DNA of 64,000 nt, taken from Sphingomonas turrisvirgatae (lineage in GTDB: Bacteria > Pseudomonadota > Alphaproteobacteria > Sphingomonadales > Sphingomonadaceae). The translations under genes were made by a program, and so were the position numbers. Numbering within the stretch: the first letter of the stretch is position 1; every line of letters begins with the position of its first letter. Shown piece by piece: positions 29,517 to 38,323 of this stretch. The DNA lies in NCBI RefSeq assembly GCF_001721295.1, contig NZ_MDDS01000017.1, forward strand, positions 1 to 64,000. Direction: 5' to 3'. A model generated the notes under the pieces. The model was not told where the DNA came from and ran no database searches. It saw only the letters and a program-made list of their open reading frames with translations.

Positions 29517-29972
29517 ATGCGCACCTATCTGGTGGTCATCGACGAGAGCGCCGAGGCGCAGATCGCGTTGCGTTTCGCCGCCCGCCGCGCGGTCAAGACC
29601 GGCGGCGGCGTCGAGATCCTCTCGCTGATCGAGAAGCCCGATTTCGTGCAATGGGGCGGCGTCATGGCGACGATCGAGGACGAGGCGCGCGAGCGAGCCG
29701 AGGCGCTGGTCGCCGGGGCGGCCGGCACGCTGATCCAGGAATCAGGGTTGAAGCCGACGATCACCGTGCGCGAAGGCGATGCGCCCCGCATCATCCGCGA
29801 GATGATCGATGCGAACCGCGACATCGCGGCGCTGGTGCTCGGCGTGGCCGAAGGCGGCAAGCCCGGCGCGCTGGTCGCCCACTTCACCGGCGCAGAACTG
29901 GCCGCGCTGCCGGTGCCGCTGATGTTGATTCCAGGAAGTCTCGACCGCGAGGCAATCGATCGCCTAAGCTGA
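29517..29972 (+). CDS. universal stress protein (UspA family)
   Basis: 151 aa. Begins MRTYLVVIDESAEAQIALRFAARRA, the Usp beta-alpha opening, with VLGVAEGG then LPVPLMLIPG at the end. The ATP-binding G-2x-G-9x-G(S/T) motif is only partly visible, so nucleotide binding is uncertain. GGGGGAGGA precedes the start. Followed 4 bp later by the M28 peptidase, so the two are probably co-transcribed. Confidence 0.85.
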   Translation: MRTYLVVIDESAEAQIALRFAARRAVKTGGGVEILSLIEKPDFVQWGGVMATIEDEARERAEALVAGAAGTLIQESGLKPTITVREGDAPRIIREMIDANRDIAALVLGVAEGGKPGALVAHFTGAELAALPVPLMLIPGSLDREAIDRLS

Positions 29973-29976
29973 TCGG

Positions 29977-31287
29977 ATGCGATTCACCGCCCTTCTCGTG
30001 CTGCTCGCCGCCGCACCTGCCGCCGCACAACAAAAACCCATCGAGCCGCCCAGCCCGGAACGACTGAAGGCCGATGTCGAAAAGCTGGTCAGTTTCGGCA
30101 CGCGCCATACGCTGTCCTCGCCCGACCATCCGACGCGCGGCATCGGCGCTGCTCGCAAATGGGCAGCGGAGGAACTCGACCGGATCGGCGCCGCCTGCGG
30201 CAACTGCATCAAGGTCGCTCGAGTCGGCCGCAGCTTCACTGGCCCGCGTGCGCCCAACGGGGTTGAAGTGGTCAACGTACTCGGCTTTCAACAGGGTGAG
30301 GACCCCAAGCGCGTCATCATCGTCCAAGGCCATATCGATAGTCGCGTGTCCGATGTGATGGACGCGACCAGCGACGCGCCCGGTGCCAACGACGATGCGT
30401 CCGGCGTGGCGCTGGTGATCGAGGCGGCGCGCATCCTCTCGAAGCACAAGTTCAAGGCGACGATCGTCTATGCCGTGCTGTCGGGTGAGGAACAGGGGCT
30501 GTGGGGCGGCCAGCTGCTCGCCGAAACCGCGAAGGAGCGCGGCTGGACCGTCACCGCGGTGCTGAACAACGATATCGTGGGCAATACGGTGGGTCAGAAC
30601 GGCGTCCGCGTCGCCGACCGCGTTCGCGTGTTCTCCGAAGGCATCCGCGCGTCGGAGGAGGTATCCGACCAGATCAGGCGGCGCGGGGACGGCGGCGAGG
30701 ATGACGGCCCCAGCCGCGCGCTGGCAAAGGCGATCGACAAGATTGCCGCGGATATGCCGGGCGGCCTCGACGTGGTCGTCGTCCGCCGGCCCGACCGCTT
30801 CGGACGCGGCGGCGATCACGAACCGTTCCTGAAGCTTGGCTATCCCGCGATCCGCTTCTCGGTCGCGGCCGAAAATTACGATCAGCAGCACCAGGACCTG
30901 CGAACCGAGCAAGGCCGCGTCTATGGCGACACGGTCGACAAGATGGACTTCCCCTATCTGGCAAAGGTCACCGCGATCAACGTCGCCACGATCCGCCGAC
31001 TCGCCAATGCGCCCGCAGCGCCGGAAGGCGTGACGCTGGACGGTGCGCTGTCATTCGATACGAAGGTCAAGTGGGCAGCAGTGCCCGGTGCCCGCAGTTA
31101 CAAGGTCTATTGGCGTCGCAACGACACGCAGGACTGGCAGGAAGCACGCGGCGTGACCGGGCGCACCGAAACGGTGCTGAAGGACGTGCCGGTCGACGAT
31201 CACTTTGTCGGCGTGTCGGCCGTCGCAGCCGATGGCAGCGAGAGCATCGTGACCTTTGGTACCCGTCCCCCGCCCGCTCCGCGCTGA
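29977..31287 (+). CDS. secreted M28 family zinc aminopeptidase
   Basis: 436 aa. Signal peptide MRFTALLVLLAAAPAAAQ. Two-zinc site: His in VQGHIDSR, bridging Asp in GANDDASG, Glu pair in SGEEQGLWG, Asp in LNNDIVGN, and His in the final NYDQQHQDLR. The last 95 residues after the catalytic domain are a beta-rich, fibronectin III-like module (SFDTKVKWAAVPGARSYKVYW). Probably a periplasmic aminopeptidase releasing N-terminal residues from peptides. Confidence 0.9.
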   Translation: MRFTALLVLLAAAPAAAQQKPIEPPSPERLKADVEKLVSFGTRHTLSSPDHPTRGIGAARKWAAEELDRIGAACGNCIKVARVGRSFTGPRAPNGVEVVNVLGFQQGEDPKRVIIVQGHIDSRVSDVMDATSDAPGANDDASGVALVIEAARILSKHKFKATIVYAVLSGEEQGLWGGQLLAETAKERGWTVTAVLNNDIVGNTVGQNGVRVADRVRVFSEGIRASEEVSDQIRRRGDGGEDDGPSRALAKAIDKIAADMPGGLDVVVVRRPDRFGRGGDHEPFLKLGYPAIRFSVAAENYDQQHQDLRTEQGRVYGDTVDKMDFPYLAKVTAINVATIRRLANAPAAPEGVTLDGALSFDTKVKWAAVPGARSYKVYWRRNDTQDWQEARGVTGRTETVLKDVPVDDHFVGVSAVAADGSESIVTFGTRPPPAPR

Positions 31288-31292
31288 CACGG

Positions 31293-31325
31293 CAAACCCC
31301 GCCCGCATGAGCAGGCGGGGTTGCC
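31293..31325. terminator. shared hairpin between convergent M28 and RcnB-like genes
   Basis: Inverted repeat AACCCCGCC / GGCGGGGTT with a 10-nt loop, located between two convergent stops. No U-tract on either strand, but its position suits a bidirectional terminator. Confidence 0.5.
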
Positions 31326-31338
31326 CGCGAAAGATCGT

Positions 31339-32196
31339 TCAGCGATAGAGCTGCTTGCCTGGCCCGCGGCGGATCAGCTTGGTCGGCGCGCGCCGGACCA
31401 CGCGGCGGCTGCCGATGCTGCCGCTTTCGATCACCTCTTCGGTCACCACCGTCTTGGTCGTCGTGCCGCCGCCGACAATTACCACGGTCGTGGTGGGCGG
31501 GACGATGTAATAGCCGCCCGCATAATAGCCGCTCGCATAGCCGCTCGGCACGACGCAGCGCTGCATACAGGCAGGCGGCGGCGGGAGCTGCCGATCGCCG
31601 CGCCGATGCAGTTCGTAGCGGTCGTCGTCCTCGTCATAGCCGGGCGCATCATAGTCGGCGCCATAGCCGTCTGCGGCATAGGCATCGCCATCCCAATCGA
31701 GCCCGCTCACCGAATCCCACACGCGCCCGCCGCGATCGACCAGCACCGCATCGTCGTAATAGCGCACCCAGAAATAGCCATGGGGCGGCCGCACCAGACC
31801 CCAGCTGGCATAATCGGAAATGCCGAATCTGCCGCCCATCCAATAGCCGGGCAGCGTCCAGCCCCGTACCGGCCTGCGATAGGCGCTCCAGCCCCCCGGC
31901 GCCTGCATTCCGCCAGACCAGCGCCCGCCGATCTTGCTGCCCCAACGGCCACCATGGCGCGGCGGATCGAAGCGGCCGGGCGGCATCGTGCGCGGTGGAC
32001 CGGCCCGCATCGGCATCGGCCGGACCTGTGCCGGAACGGGAACGGCTTGCGGCCGGATCGGCACGGCGCGTGGCGCCTGCGGCGCGGACATCGCGCGCTG
32101 AATCGGGCCGCCGGACCCGGCGCGCTGCGCCTCGGCCGGCGTTGTGGCGGACAGAGCGATCACGGTCGCGGCGGTGACAAACAGGATGGACTTCAC
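31339..32196 (-). CDS. RcnB-like periplasmic protein
   Basis: 285 aa. Signal peptide VKSILFVTAATVIALSATTPAEAQ from GTG 32196 (GGAGCC upstream); the frame stays open to 32232. A long Pro/Arg/Met-rich linker leads to an RcnB-type module (RGWTLPGYWMGGRFGISDYASWGLVRPPHGYFWVRYYDDAVLVDR), then an Asp/Tyr-rich segment and a Val/Thr-rich end with a basic tail. E. coli RcnB modulates Ni/Co export; in sphingomonads such proteins are numerous and undefined. Two cysteines (CMQRC) follow the acidic segment. Confidence 0.7.
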   Translation of the reverse strand: MKSILFVTAATVIALSATTPAEAQRAGSGGPIQRAMSAPQAPRAVPIRPQAVPVPAQVRPMPMRAGPPRTMPPGRFDPPRHGGRWGSKIGGRWSGGMQAPGGWSAYRRPVRGWTLPGYWMGGRFGISDYASWGLVRPPHGYFWVRYYDDAVLVDRGGRVWDSVSGLDWDGDAYAADGYGADYDAPGYDEDDDRYELHRRGDRQLPPPPACMQRCVVPSGYASGYYAGGYYIVPPTTTVVIVGGGTTTKTVVTEEVIESGSIGSRRVVRRAPTKLIRRGPGKQLYR

Positions 32197-32237
32197 GGGA
32201 CCAGGCTCCTCCGAAGCGACGAGCCCCGCCATGAAGA

Positions 32238-32257
32238 AGGATGAACCGCCTCATCCT
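32238..32257. promoter_or_regulatory. inverted repeat upstream of the RcnB-like gene
   Basis: AGGATGA - 6 nt - TCATCCT lies about 42 bp upstream of the RcnB-like start. A second imperfect pair AACCATG / CATGGTT follows at about 32273-32302. Candidate operator or leader structure in the 141-bp gap; function inferred from position only. Confidence 0.3.
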
Positions 32258-32337
32258 CCTTAACACCTTGGAAACCATGTCTCCACTGCGCCACCATGGT
32301 TAAGAACGTCCCGATACGGGTCAGCCCGCTCGCGCCA

Positions 32338-32832
32338 TCAACCCGAGAGGCGAGGCGCGAGCAGCCGCATCAGCGCCTCGCAACCGGCCGCGTCCTCGGC
32401 ATCGAACCGACCGGTCATCGGGCTGTCGAGGTCGAGCACGCCGATCAGCCGTCCGTCGTGCACGATGGGCACGACAAGTTCGGCATTGCTCGCGGCATCG
32501 CAGGCGATGTGACCGGGAAAGGCATGAACGTCCTCCACCAGCTGGGTCTCTCGCGATTCCGCCGCCGCGCCGCACACGCCCTTGCCGAACGGGATGCGGA
32601 TGCACGCTGCCTTGCCCTGGAATGGCCCGAGCACGAGCTCGCCCCCAACATTGCGGTAAAAGCCGGCCCAGTTGAGGTCCGGCAGATACTGCCAGATCAG
32701 CGACGCGGCGTTGGCCATGTTGGCCACCGCATCCGTTTCCCCCGACGTCAGCGCGTCGAGCGCAGCGTGAAGATCGCGATAAAGCTCGGCCTTCGAGCCG
32801 GCGGCAATGTCGAAGCTGTACATGGCCGCCAA
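32338..32832 (-). CDS. msrC: free methionine-(R)-sulfoxide reductase (GAF domain)
   Basis: 164 aa single GAF domain. Family hallmarks are the WAGFYR start of the pocket, ACIRIPFGKGVCG and VHAFPGHIACDAASNAELVVPI; the three Cys (in ACIRI, GKGVCG and HIACD) match the catalytic and resolving set of fRMsr. Reduces free Met-(R)-sulfoxide with thioredoxin in the cytoplasm. Its end is 72 nt from the promoter side of the RcnB-like gene. Confidence 0.9.
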   Translation of the reverse strand: MAAMYSFDIAAGSKAELYRDLHAALDALTSGETDAVANMANAASLIWQYLPDLNWAGFYRNVGGELVLGPFQGKAACIRIPFGKGVCGAAAESRETQLVEDVHAFPGHIACDAASNAELVVPIVHDGRLIGVLDLDSPMTGRFDAEDAAGCEALMRLLAPRLSG

Positions 32833-32864
32833 GTGGCGCGCCGCCCCGCCCCATGCAAGAGGGG

Positions 32865-33263
32865 CTAGTCGATCTGCACCTTGGCGCGGCCGGCCTTCAC
32901 TTGCGACCGCCCCTTCTTCTCGTCGACCCGGCGTGCCTTCGCCGCCTTGCTCGGCTTCGTCTTGATCCGGCGCGCGTCGCGCTCATGCGCCCTGGCGATC
33001 AGCTCGGCCACGCGCTCGCGCGCATCCTGGCGATTTGCCTCCTGCGTCCGGAATTTGCGCGCGGTCACCACCAGTTCGCCGCCGCTGGTCAACTTGCTGC
33101 CGGCCAGCGTTTTCAGCTGCTGATAGGCATAGGGCGGCAGGCCGAGCCGAAACACGTCGATGCGTAGCTGCACCGCGGTCGCCACCTTGTTGACATTCTG
33201 TCCACCGGGGCCGGACGCGGCGAGGAACTTCTCCTCGACGATCGCCGCCTCGATGTCAGCCAT
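32865..33263 (-). CDS. arfB: alternative ribosome-rescue peptidyl-tRNA hydrolase ArfB
   Basis: 132 aa. Release-factor-like domain with the catalytic SGPGGQNVNK loop, followed by the basic C-terminal tail (KTKPSKAAKARRVDEKKGRSQVKAGRAK) that enters the empty mRNA channel. Frees ribosomes stalled on non-stop mRNAs. The start MADIEAAIVEEKF at 33263 overlaps the pseudouridine synthase stop by 8 nt. Confidence 0.93.
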   Translation of the reverse strand: MADIEAAIVEEKFLAASGPGGQNVNKVATAVQLRIDVFRLGLPPYAYQQLKTLAGSKLTSGGELVVTARKFRTQEANRQDARERVAELIARAHERDARRIKTKPSKAAKARRVDEKKGRSQVKAGRAKVQID

Positions 33264-33927
33264 TGTCCGGCTCGGCCCCGCCGCCAAAGCCCATTGCCTT
33301 GAACCGCTGCGGTGTCGGGGCTTCGGCATGGACGTCCGGCTTGCCGGGACGGGGCACGGTCAATTGCGCGGCGTGAAGCATCAGCGGCCGGCCATGCGCC
33401 GCACCATAGACCGGATCGCCGGTAATCGGGATGCCCAGCCCCTCGGCGGCATGGACGCGGATCTGATGCGTGCGGCCGGTCTCGGGATAAAAGGCGACGA
33501 AGGCCCTGCCCTCCCTGCTCGCCAGCACTCGCCACCGCGTACGGGCCGACTTGCCTTTCGGATCGCCGGTCATCCGCCACCCGGCCTCAGCGCTGGAAAC
33601 CTTGATGAGCGGCAAGTCGATCAGTCCCGCTTCCTCGTCCGGCACGCCGTCGATGACAGCGATATAGCGTTTGGTGACGCTGCCGGCTTCGAACGCCTGC
33701 TGGAACCGGGCATGCGCCTTGGGATTGCGCGCGAGCAGCAGGCAACCGCTGGTATCGCGGTCAAGCCGGTGCACCGCGGTCGGCCAGCGCTGAAAACCGA
33801 AGGTCAGGTTGGCAAGATGGTTCTCGAGACTGATCGACCCGTCGCGCGGGCGGTCCACCGGCAGGCCGGCAGGCTTGTCGATCACGATCGCTTCGCCGTC
33901 GATGAACAGCACATGGTCCTGGATCAT
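33256..33927 (-). CDS. RluA-family pseudouridine synthase
   Basis: 223 aa with the catalytic Asp in VHRLDRDTSGCLLLAR. KPAGLPVDRP and GRTHQIRVHAAEGLGIPITGDPVYG are also diagnostic. No S4 domain, so it is a short RluA/TruC-like enzyme; the RNA target (23S rRNA or tRNA) cannot be read from sequence. The frame is open to 34176 but the conserved start is MIQDHVLFIDGE. Coupled to arfB downstream. Confidence 0.9.
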   Translation of the reverse strand: MIQDHVLFIDGEAIVIDKPAGLPVDRPRDGSISLENHLANLTFGFQRWPTAVHRLDRDTSGCLLLARNPKAHARFQQAFEAGSVTKRYIAVIDGVPDEEAGLIDLPLIKVSSAEAGWRMTGDPKGKSARTRWRVLASREGRAFVAFYPETGRTHQIRVHAAEGLGIPITGDPVYGAAHGRPLMLHAAQLTVPRPGKPDVHAEAPTPQRFKAMGFGGGAEPDNG

Positions 33928-33947
33928 GCGCGCCCTCTGCCACAGCC

Positions 33948-34724
33948 TCAATCGAAGCGATAGGCATCCATCGCCAGCACGCCATAGGTATAGCTGTGAT
34001 GCAGCCGCTCGGTACGCTCGCCGCCCGCGCCCATCGCGGTGAACAGCGGCAGGATGTGATCCATCGTCGGGTGGTTCCGCCGCCCGTGCGGCGCGACCTC
34101 GACGGCGTTCAAAACGGCCTGCGTATCGCCGGCCATCAGTCGATCGTGCATCCAGTCGGCAAAGGTCGAGACCCATTCCGGCACCGCCGCATCATGATTG
34201 CGCCCTTCGGTGAAGATGGCGCGCAGATTGTGCGTCAGGCTGCCCGATCCCATGATCAGGACGTTCTGCTCTCGCAACGGCGCGATCGCCCGGCCAATCC
34301 GATGATGCCATGCCGGCGGATGCGCGCTGCTGATCGACAGCTGTACGACCGGGATATCGGCGTCCGGCCAGGCGAGCATCAGCGGGACCCAGGCCCCGTG
34401 ATCCAGGCCGCGATGCGGGTCGAGCGATACAGGTTGGCCGGCATCGGCGACCAGCCGGGCAACCTCGGCAGCCATCGCCGGATCGCCCTTGGCCGAATAG
34501 CGCAGATCGAACAGCGCCTGTGGAAAACCGCCGAAATCATGGATCGTCGGCAGTTCGTCGCCTGACTTCACGACCGCTTGGGTCATGTCATGATGCGCAG
34601 AGATCATCAGGATGGCGTCCGGCCGCGCAACATGCGAACCCAGCCCGGCAAGAAAGCTACGCGCCGGGCTGGGCTCGACCATGATCATCGGCGAGCCGTG
34701 CGATACGAACAGGCTTGGCTGCAC
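33948..34724 (-). CDS. DODA-type extradiol ring-opening dioxygenase (LigB fold)
   Basis: 258 aa. Metal-site motifs: HGSPMIMVEP (residues 8-17), ISAHHD, and DHGAWVPLMLAWPDADIP; SGSLTHNLRAIF completes the pattern of YgiD/DODA proteins. Fe or Zn enzyme acting on catechols, physiological substrate unknown. Start GTG 34724 has GGGAG about 7 nt upstream; GTG 34733 is alternative. It lies 14 bp after wrbA and probably forms an operon with wrbA and the pirin gene, a quinone/catechol detoxification theme. Confidence 0.87.
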   Translation of the reverse strand: MQPSLFVSHGSPMIMVEPSPARSFLAGLGSHVARPDAILMISAHHDMTQAVVKSGDELPTIHDFGGFPQALFDLRYSAKGDPAMAAEVARLVADAGQPVSLDPHRGLDHGAWVPLMLAWPDADIPVVQLSISSAHPPAWHHRIGRAIAPLREQNVLIMGSGSLTHNLRAIFTEGRNHDAAVPEWVSTFADWMHDRLMAGDTQAVLNAVEVAPHGRRNHPTMDHILPLFTAMGAGGERTERLHHSYTYGVLAMDAYRFD

Positions 34725-34738
34725 CGACGTCACTCCCT

Positions 34739-35341
34739 TCAGGCGATCAGCTTGGCCGCGACTTCTGCGATCCGGCGGCCCTGATAGCGCGCGCCGGCGA
34801 GGTCGATCGCGCTCGGCTGGCGGCTGCCGTCGCCGCCTGCCACCGTCGTCGCGCCATAGGGCGCGCCGCCCAGCACTTCGTCGATCTTCTGCTGATCGGC
34901 ATGGCCATAGTCGAGCCCGACGATCGTCAGACCGAAATGCAGCAGATTGGTGATGACGCTGAACAACGTGGTCTCGTTGCCGCCATGCTGGGTCGCAGAC
35001 GAGGTGAAGGCACCGCCGACCTTGCCGTGCAACGCACCCTGATACCACACACCGCCAGCGGTATCCCAGAACGCCGCCATCTGGCTGGCCATGCGGCCGA
35101 AGCGGGTCGGCGTGCCGACGATGATCGCGTCATAGTCCTTCAGTGCGTCGGGGCCCGAGATGACGGGATGCGGCGAGTCGGTCTTGAAGTGCGCCGCCTG
35201 TACGACAGCCTCGGGCGCCGTCTCCGGCACGCGAAGGATATCGACCTCGGCGCCCGCAGCGCGCGCGCCTTCCGCCACGGCCTCGGCCATCTGTTCGATA
35301 TGGCCATAGGAAGAATAATAGAGAACCAGAACCTTCGCCAT
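34739..35341 (-). CDS. wrbA: NAD(P)H:quinone oxidoreductase WrbA
   Basis: 200 aa flavodoxin-fold FMN protein. FMN loop [30 protein letters not shown] and [14 protein letters not shown] are the WrbA signature. Two-electron reduction of quinones avoids semiquinone radicals. The start [13 protein letters not shown] at 35341 is conserved. Preceded by a 76-bp gap with a hairpin after the pirin gene. Confidence 0.94.
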   Translation of the reverse strand: MAKVLVLYYSSYGHIEQMAEAVAEGARAAGAEVDILRVPETAPEAVVQAAHFKTDSPHPVISGPDALKDYDAIIVGTPTRFGRMASQMAAFWDTAGGVWYQGALHGKVGGAFTSSATQHGGNETTLFSVITNLLHFGLTIVGLDYGHADQQKIDEVLGGAPYGATTVAGGDGSRQPSAIDLAGARYQGRRIAEVAAKLIA

Positions 35342-35370
35342 CGCGTGTCTCCTCTTGGAATTAGGGGTTT

Positions 35371-35411
35371 GGAGCGGCCCGCCTGTCAGGGAGGGGGCGG
35401 CAGGCCGCTCC
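35371..35411. other. hairpin between pirin gene and wrbA
   Basis: Perfect 9-bp arms GGAGCGGCC / GGCCGCTCC with partial inner pairing (CGCC / GGCGG). Placed directly after the pirin stop and before wrbA on the minus strand; no U-tract. It may lower read-through into wrbA or stabilise the upstream mRNA. Confidence 0.5.
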
Positions 35412-35417
35412 GGGGGA

Positions 35418-36116
35418 TCAGTCAGCGTCGACCAGCACGATCTCGGCATCTTCCAACGCAGTGATCGTCACGGTCTGGCCGCCCGTCAGTGCAGCTCCAT
35501 CGCGCGCTTCGAACGTCTGATCCCCGATCTCGATACGGCCCACCGCCGGGACGAGATAGGCATAGCGCCCCTCGCCGACGCTGTGCGTCAGGCTCTCGCC
35601 CGCCTTGAGCGTTGCGCCCAGCACCCGCGCATCGGCGCGGATCGGCAGTGCGTCGGTATCCTCGGCAAAGCCGCTGGCCAGCGTCACGAACTTGCCGGAC
35701 CGTTCGCCCTTGGGGAACGGCTTGGCGCCCCAGCTCGGCGCGCCGCCGCTGGCGCGAGGCATGATCCAGATCTGGAAGAGCGTCGTCGTTTCCGGCTCCA
35801 GATTATATTCGGCATGCCGAACCCCAGTGCCGGCACTCATCACCTGGACGTCGCCGGCGCCAGTCTTGCCGGTGTTGCCCATCGAGTCCTGATGCGTGAT
35901 CGCGCCCTTACGGACATAGGTGATGATCTCCATGTCGCGGTGCGGGTGCGGCGGAAAGCCGCTGTTCGGTCCGATCTCGTCGTCGTTCCAGACGCGGATC
36001 GCGCCCCAGCCCATGCGATTGGGGTCATAGTAATCGGCAAAGCTGAAATGATGCCGTGCATTGAGCCATCCGTGATCGGCATGACCCAGGCTGTCGAACG
36101 AGCGTTTCTCGATCAT
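35418..36116 (-). CDS. pirin family protein (YhhW-type quercetinase-like)
   Basis: 232 aa bicupin. The N-terminal cupin has metal ligands in [16 protein letters not shown] and the later His in ITHQD, then [10 protein letters not shown]. YhhW-type pirins show quercetin 2,3-dioxygenase activity in vitro. Divergent from a LysR gene with 95 bp between them. The pirin-wrbA-LysR arrangement recurs in Proteobacteria and fits a quinone or flavonoid response. Confidence 0.92.
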   Translation of the reverse strand: MIEKRSFDSLGHADHGWLNARHHFSFADYYDPNRMGWGAIRVWNDDEIGPNSGFPPHPHRDMEIITYVRKGAITHQDSMGNTGKTGAGDVQVMSAGTGVRHAEYNLEPETTTLFQIWIMPRASGGAPSWGAKPFPKGERSGKFVTLASGFAEDTDALPIRADARVLGATLKAGESLTHSVGEGRYAYLVPAVGRIEIGDQTFEARDGAALTGGQTVTITALEDAEIVLVDAD

Positions 36117-36171
36117 GGCTGCCTCCTCTTGTTACGGCCAAGATAGGTCGCGTGATCGCAACGTAAATGGA

Positions 36172-36207
36172 AACGCTTGAAACGGATCGTTTCGGGAATT
36201 AAGCGTT
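36172..36207. promoter_or_regulatory. nested palindrome, candidate LysR operator
   Basis: Within the 95-bp divergent gap: AACGCTT, then GAAACG - GAT - CGTTTC, then 7 nt, then AAGCGTT. The outer 7-bp arms (36172-36178 / 36201-36207) and inner 6-bp arms (36179-36184 / 36188-36193) are each perfect inverted repeats; an extra GAAACG overlaps at 36170-36175. It ends 4 bp before the LysR start codon, so the bound regulator could block its own translation start region and face the pirin promoter. Confidence 0.6.
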
Positions 36208-36211
36208 CGTA

Positions 36212-37129
36212 ATGGCATTGCGGCTCCCCGATTTCGAAGCCTGGGCGATTTTCGCCTGCGTGGTCGAACATCGCTCGTTCAGCGGCGCGGCCGAGTCGAT
36301 CGGGGTCAGCAAGGCCACCGTCTCAAAGGCGATCTCGCGGCTCGAGGCGCAACTGGGTACCGCCTTGTTCCACCGTACCTCGCGCCGCCTGACCTTGACG
36401 GACAGCGGCAATGCGCTTGCCGAGCGGGCCGGTCGCATCCTTGCCGAAGCACGTGCCGCCGAGGAAAGCGCGCTCGAAGCGGCAAAGGCACCCGCCGGAT
36501 TGGTCCGCATCGCCGCGCCGATCACCTTCGGCATCCGCTTCGTCGCCGACGCCGTCGCGGACCTGCTCGTGGCGCACCCAGGGATCGAGATCGACCTGCG
36601 GCTGTCGGATTCGCGGGTCGATATCGTGGCCGAGGGGTTCGACATCGCGCTGCGCATCGCCGATCTGCCGGATAGTTCGCTACGTGCGCGTCGGCTCGCC
36701 CCGATCCGCGCCAGCGTGGTCGCCGCGCCATCCTATCTCGAAAAGCATGGCACGCCCCGTCACCCCATGGACCTCGCCCATCACGCCTGCTTCCAATATG
36801 CCAACGCGATCGGCGCGTGGCATTTCCGGAAGGCCGATGGCGAAGAGGCTGCCGTACGTCCAAGCGGGCCGCTGATCACCGACAATGGCGACGCGATGCT
36901 GCCAGCGCTCAGGGCGGGGCTCGGCATCGCGCGCCTGCCCGACTTCATCGTGGAGCGCGAACTGTCAGACGGGTCGCTGGTCGAACTGCTCACCGGTTGG
37001 GCGCCGATGAACATCGCGCTGCATCTGATGACCCCACCCAGCACGCTGCGGCCGGCCAGGGTCGAAGTGGTCATCGACTTCCTGTCGGATCGCTTCCGCA
37101 ATATCTGCCAGCGCGTGGCGGCTCAGTAG
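36212..37129 (+). CDS. LysR family transcriptional regulator
   Basis: 305 aa. N-terminal winged helix-turn-helix (FSGAAESIGVSKATVSKAISRLEAQLGTALFHRTSRRLTLT) and a C-terminal substrate-binding domain (PVARIAAPITFGIRFV-type region). Divergent from pirin-wrbA and therefore their likely regulator, probably responding to quinone-like or electrophilic compounds (inference from context). No good Shine-Dalgarno precedes the ATG, which follows the palindrome directly. Its end overlaps the convergent iron-permease-like gene by 7 nt. Confidence 0.9.
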   Translation: MALRLPDFEAWAIFACVVEHRSFSGAAESIGVSKATVSKAISRLEAQLGTALFHRTSRRLTLTDSGNALAERAGRILAEARAAEESALEAAKAPAGLVRIAAPITFGIRFVADAVADLLVAHPGIEIDLRLSDSRVDIVAEGFDIALRIADLPDSSLRARRLAPIRASVVAAPSYLEKHGTPRHPMDLAHHACFQYANAIGAWHFRKADGEEAAVRPSGPLITDNGDAMLPALRAGLGIARLPDFIVERELSDGSLVELLTGWAPMNIALHLMTPPSTLRPARVEVVIDFLSDRFRNICQRVAAQ

Positions 37130-37560
37130 CGCCGGCGCAGCCGCTCGACGCTCTCGCTGGATCGGGGCTTCATGGACGCTTCGCCGCGCTCCGCCTCCAG
37201 CCGGCATTCTTCCTCAAGGTCGGCGCGGATCTTCTCGATTTCGGTATCGCTCTTGTGCTCGATCCCGACGAACTGACCCCGGGCCTTGTCGACGGCGCGG
37301 ATCAACTCGTCCAGCTTGGCCTGCATCGCAGCGGCATCGCGGTTCTGGGAGTTCTGGATCAGGAACACCATCAGGAAGGTGACGATGGTGGTCGACGTGT
37401 TCACGATCAACTGCCAGGTGTCGGAATAGTCGAACAACGGCCCGGTCAGCGCCCATCCGATGATCAACACGACCGCGACGATGAACGTGGCCGGCTGACC
37501 GGTCAGTCGCGCGATCCGCCCGGCGACGATGGTAAAGAGCCGGTCGAGCGCGTCGCGCAT
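37123..37560 (-). CDS. low-affinity iron permease family protein
   Basis: 145 aa. Two transmembrane helices (about residues 24-42 and 50-68; ATFIVAVVLIIGWALTG and TTIVTFLMVFLIQNSQNRD) followed by a charged helical cytoplasmic tail. Resembles the bacterial PF04120 family named after yeast Fet4 although far shorter, so iron transport is not established. It lies 3 bp after thiE. Confidence 0.8.
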   Translation of the reverse strand: MRDALDRLFTIVAGRIARLTGQPATFIVAVVLIIGWALTGPLFDYSDTWQLIVNTSTTIVTFLMVFLIQNSQNRDAAAMQAKLDELIRAVDKARGQFVGIEHKSDTEIEKIRADLEEECRLEAERGEASMKPRSSESVERLRRRY

Positions 37561-37563
37561 CCG

Positions 37564-38244
37564 TCAGCCTCCGACCACCGCCGCGAAGCGCCGTATCGCG
37601 TCGGCCTCGTCCCCGCTCCACACGGCACCCGACATGGCCAGGAAGTCCGCGCCTGCCGCCACCAGCGGCGCAGCGTTGTCCGGCGTGATGCCGCCAATCG
37701 CCACGCATGGAATTTCAAACACGGTCGTCCACCAGGACAGGATCGCCGGATCCGGGCGATGCGCCGTATCCTTGGTCGTCGTCGGGAAGAACGCACCGAA
37801 CGCGACATAATCGGCGCCCGCCTCGCCGGCCTCCATCGCCAGGTGCCGGCTGTCGTGACAGGTGACGCCGATCTGCGCCGCTGGCCCCAATGCTGCGCGC
37901 GCTTCACGCGGGTCGCCGTCGCCCTGCCCCAGATGCACGCCGTCCGCGCCTAGCCGCTTGGCGAGGCTGATGCTGTCGTTGACGATGAACGCTACATCGC
38001 GATCGGCGCAGATGCGGCGCAGCGGCTCGGCCAGCCGTGCCGCCTCGTGCTGATCGACACCCTTCACACGAAACTGGAAGGCCGCCACTGGACCGGCATC
38101 GAGCGCACTGGCCAGACGATCGGCAAAGCCGCCGGTCACGTCGAGCGGCGAAATCAGGTAGAGCTGGCAGGCAGGCCGCTGCTCGTCGCGCTTGAACTGC
38201 GCAGCGAATTCGGGGCCGATCGGGGGAAGGTCATCGTCATCCAT
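37564..38244 (-). CDS. thiE: thiamine phosphate synthase
   Basis: 226 aa TIM barrel joining HMP-PP and THZ-P to thiamine phosphate. Motifs: FRVKGVD (substrate Arg/Lys), [44 protein letters not shown] and AIGGITPDN. The start [10 protein letters not shown] at 38244 is preferred to 38274 since the upstream residues are not family-like. Thiamine diphosphate is the cofactor of transketolase encoded nearby. Confidence 0.92.
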   Translation of the reverse strand: MDDDDLPPIGPEFAAQFKRDEQRPACQLYLISPLDVTGGFADRLASALDAGPVAAFQFRVKGVDQHEAARLAEPLRRICADRDVAFIVNDSISLAKRLGADGVHLGQGDGDPREARAALGPAAQIGVTCHDSRHLAMEAGEAGADYVAFGAFFPTTTKDTAHRPDPAILSWWTTVFEIPCVAIGGITPDNAAPLVAAGADFLAMSGAVWSGDEADAIRRFAAVVGG

Positions 38245-38323
38245 TCCCCGCTGATAGGCTGCGCAAGCCATCATCGGAAGCGGTTCATTTCGCGCTCAGC
38301 TTTATGCGGGCATCACATGAGAC

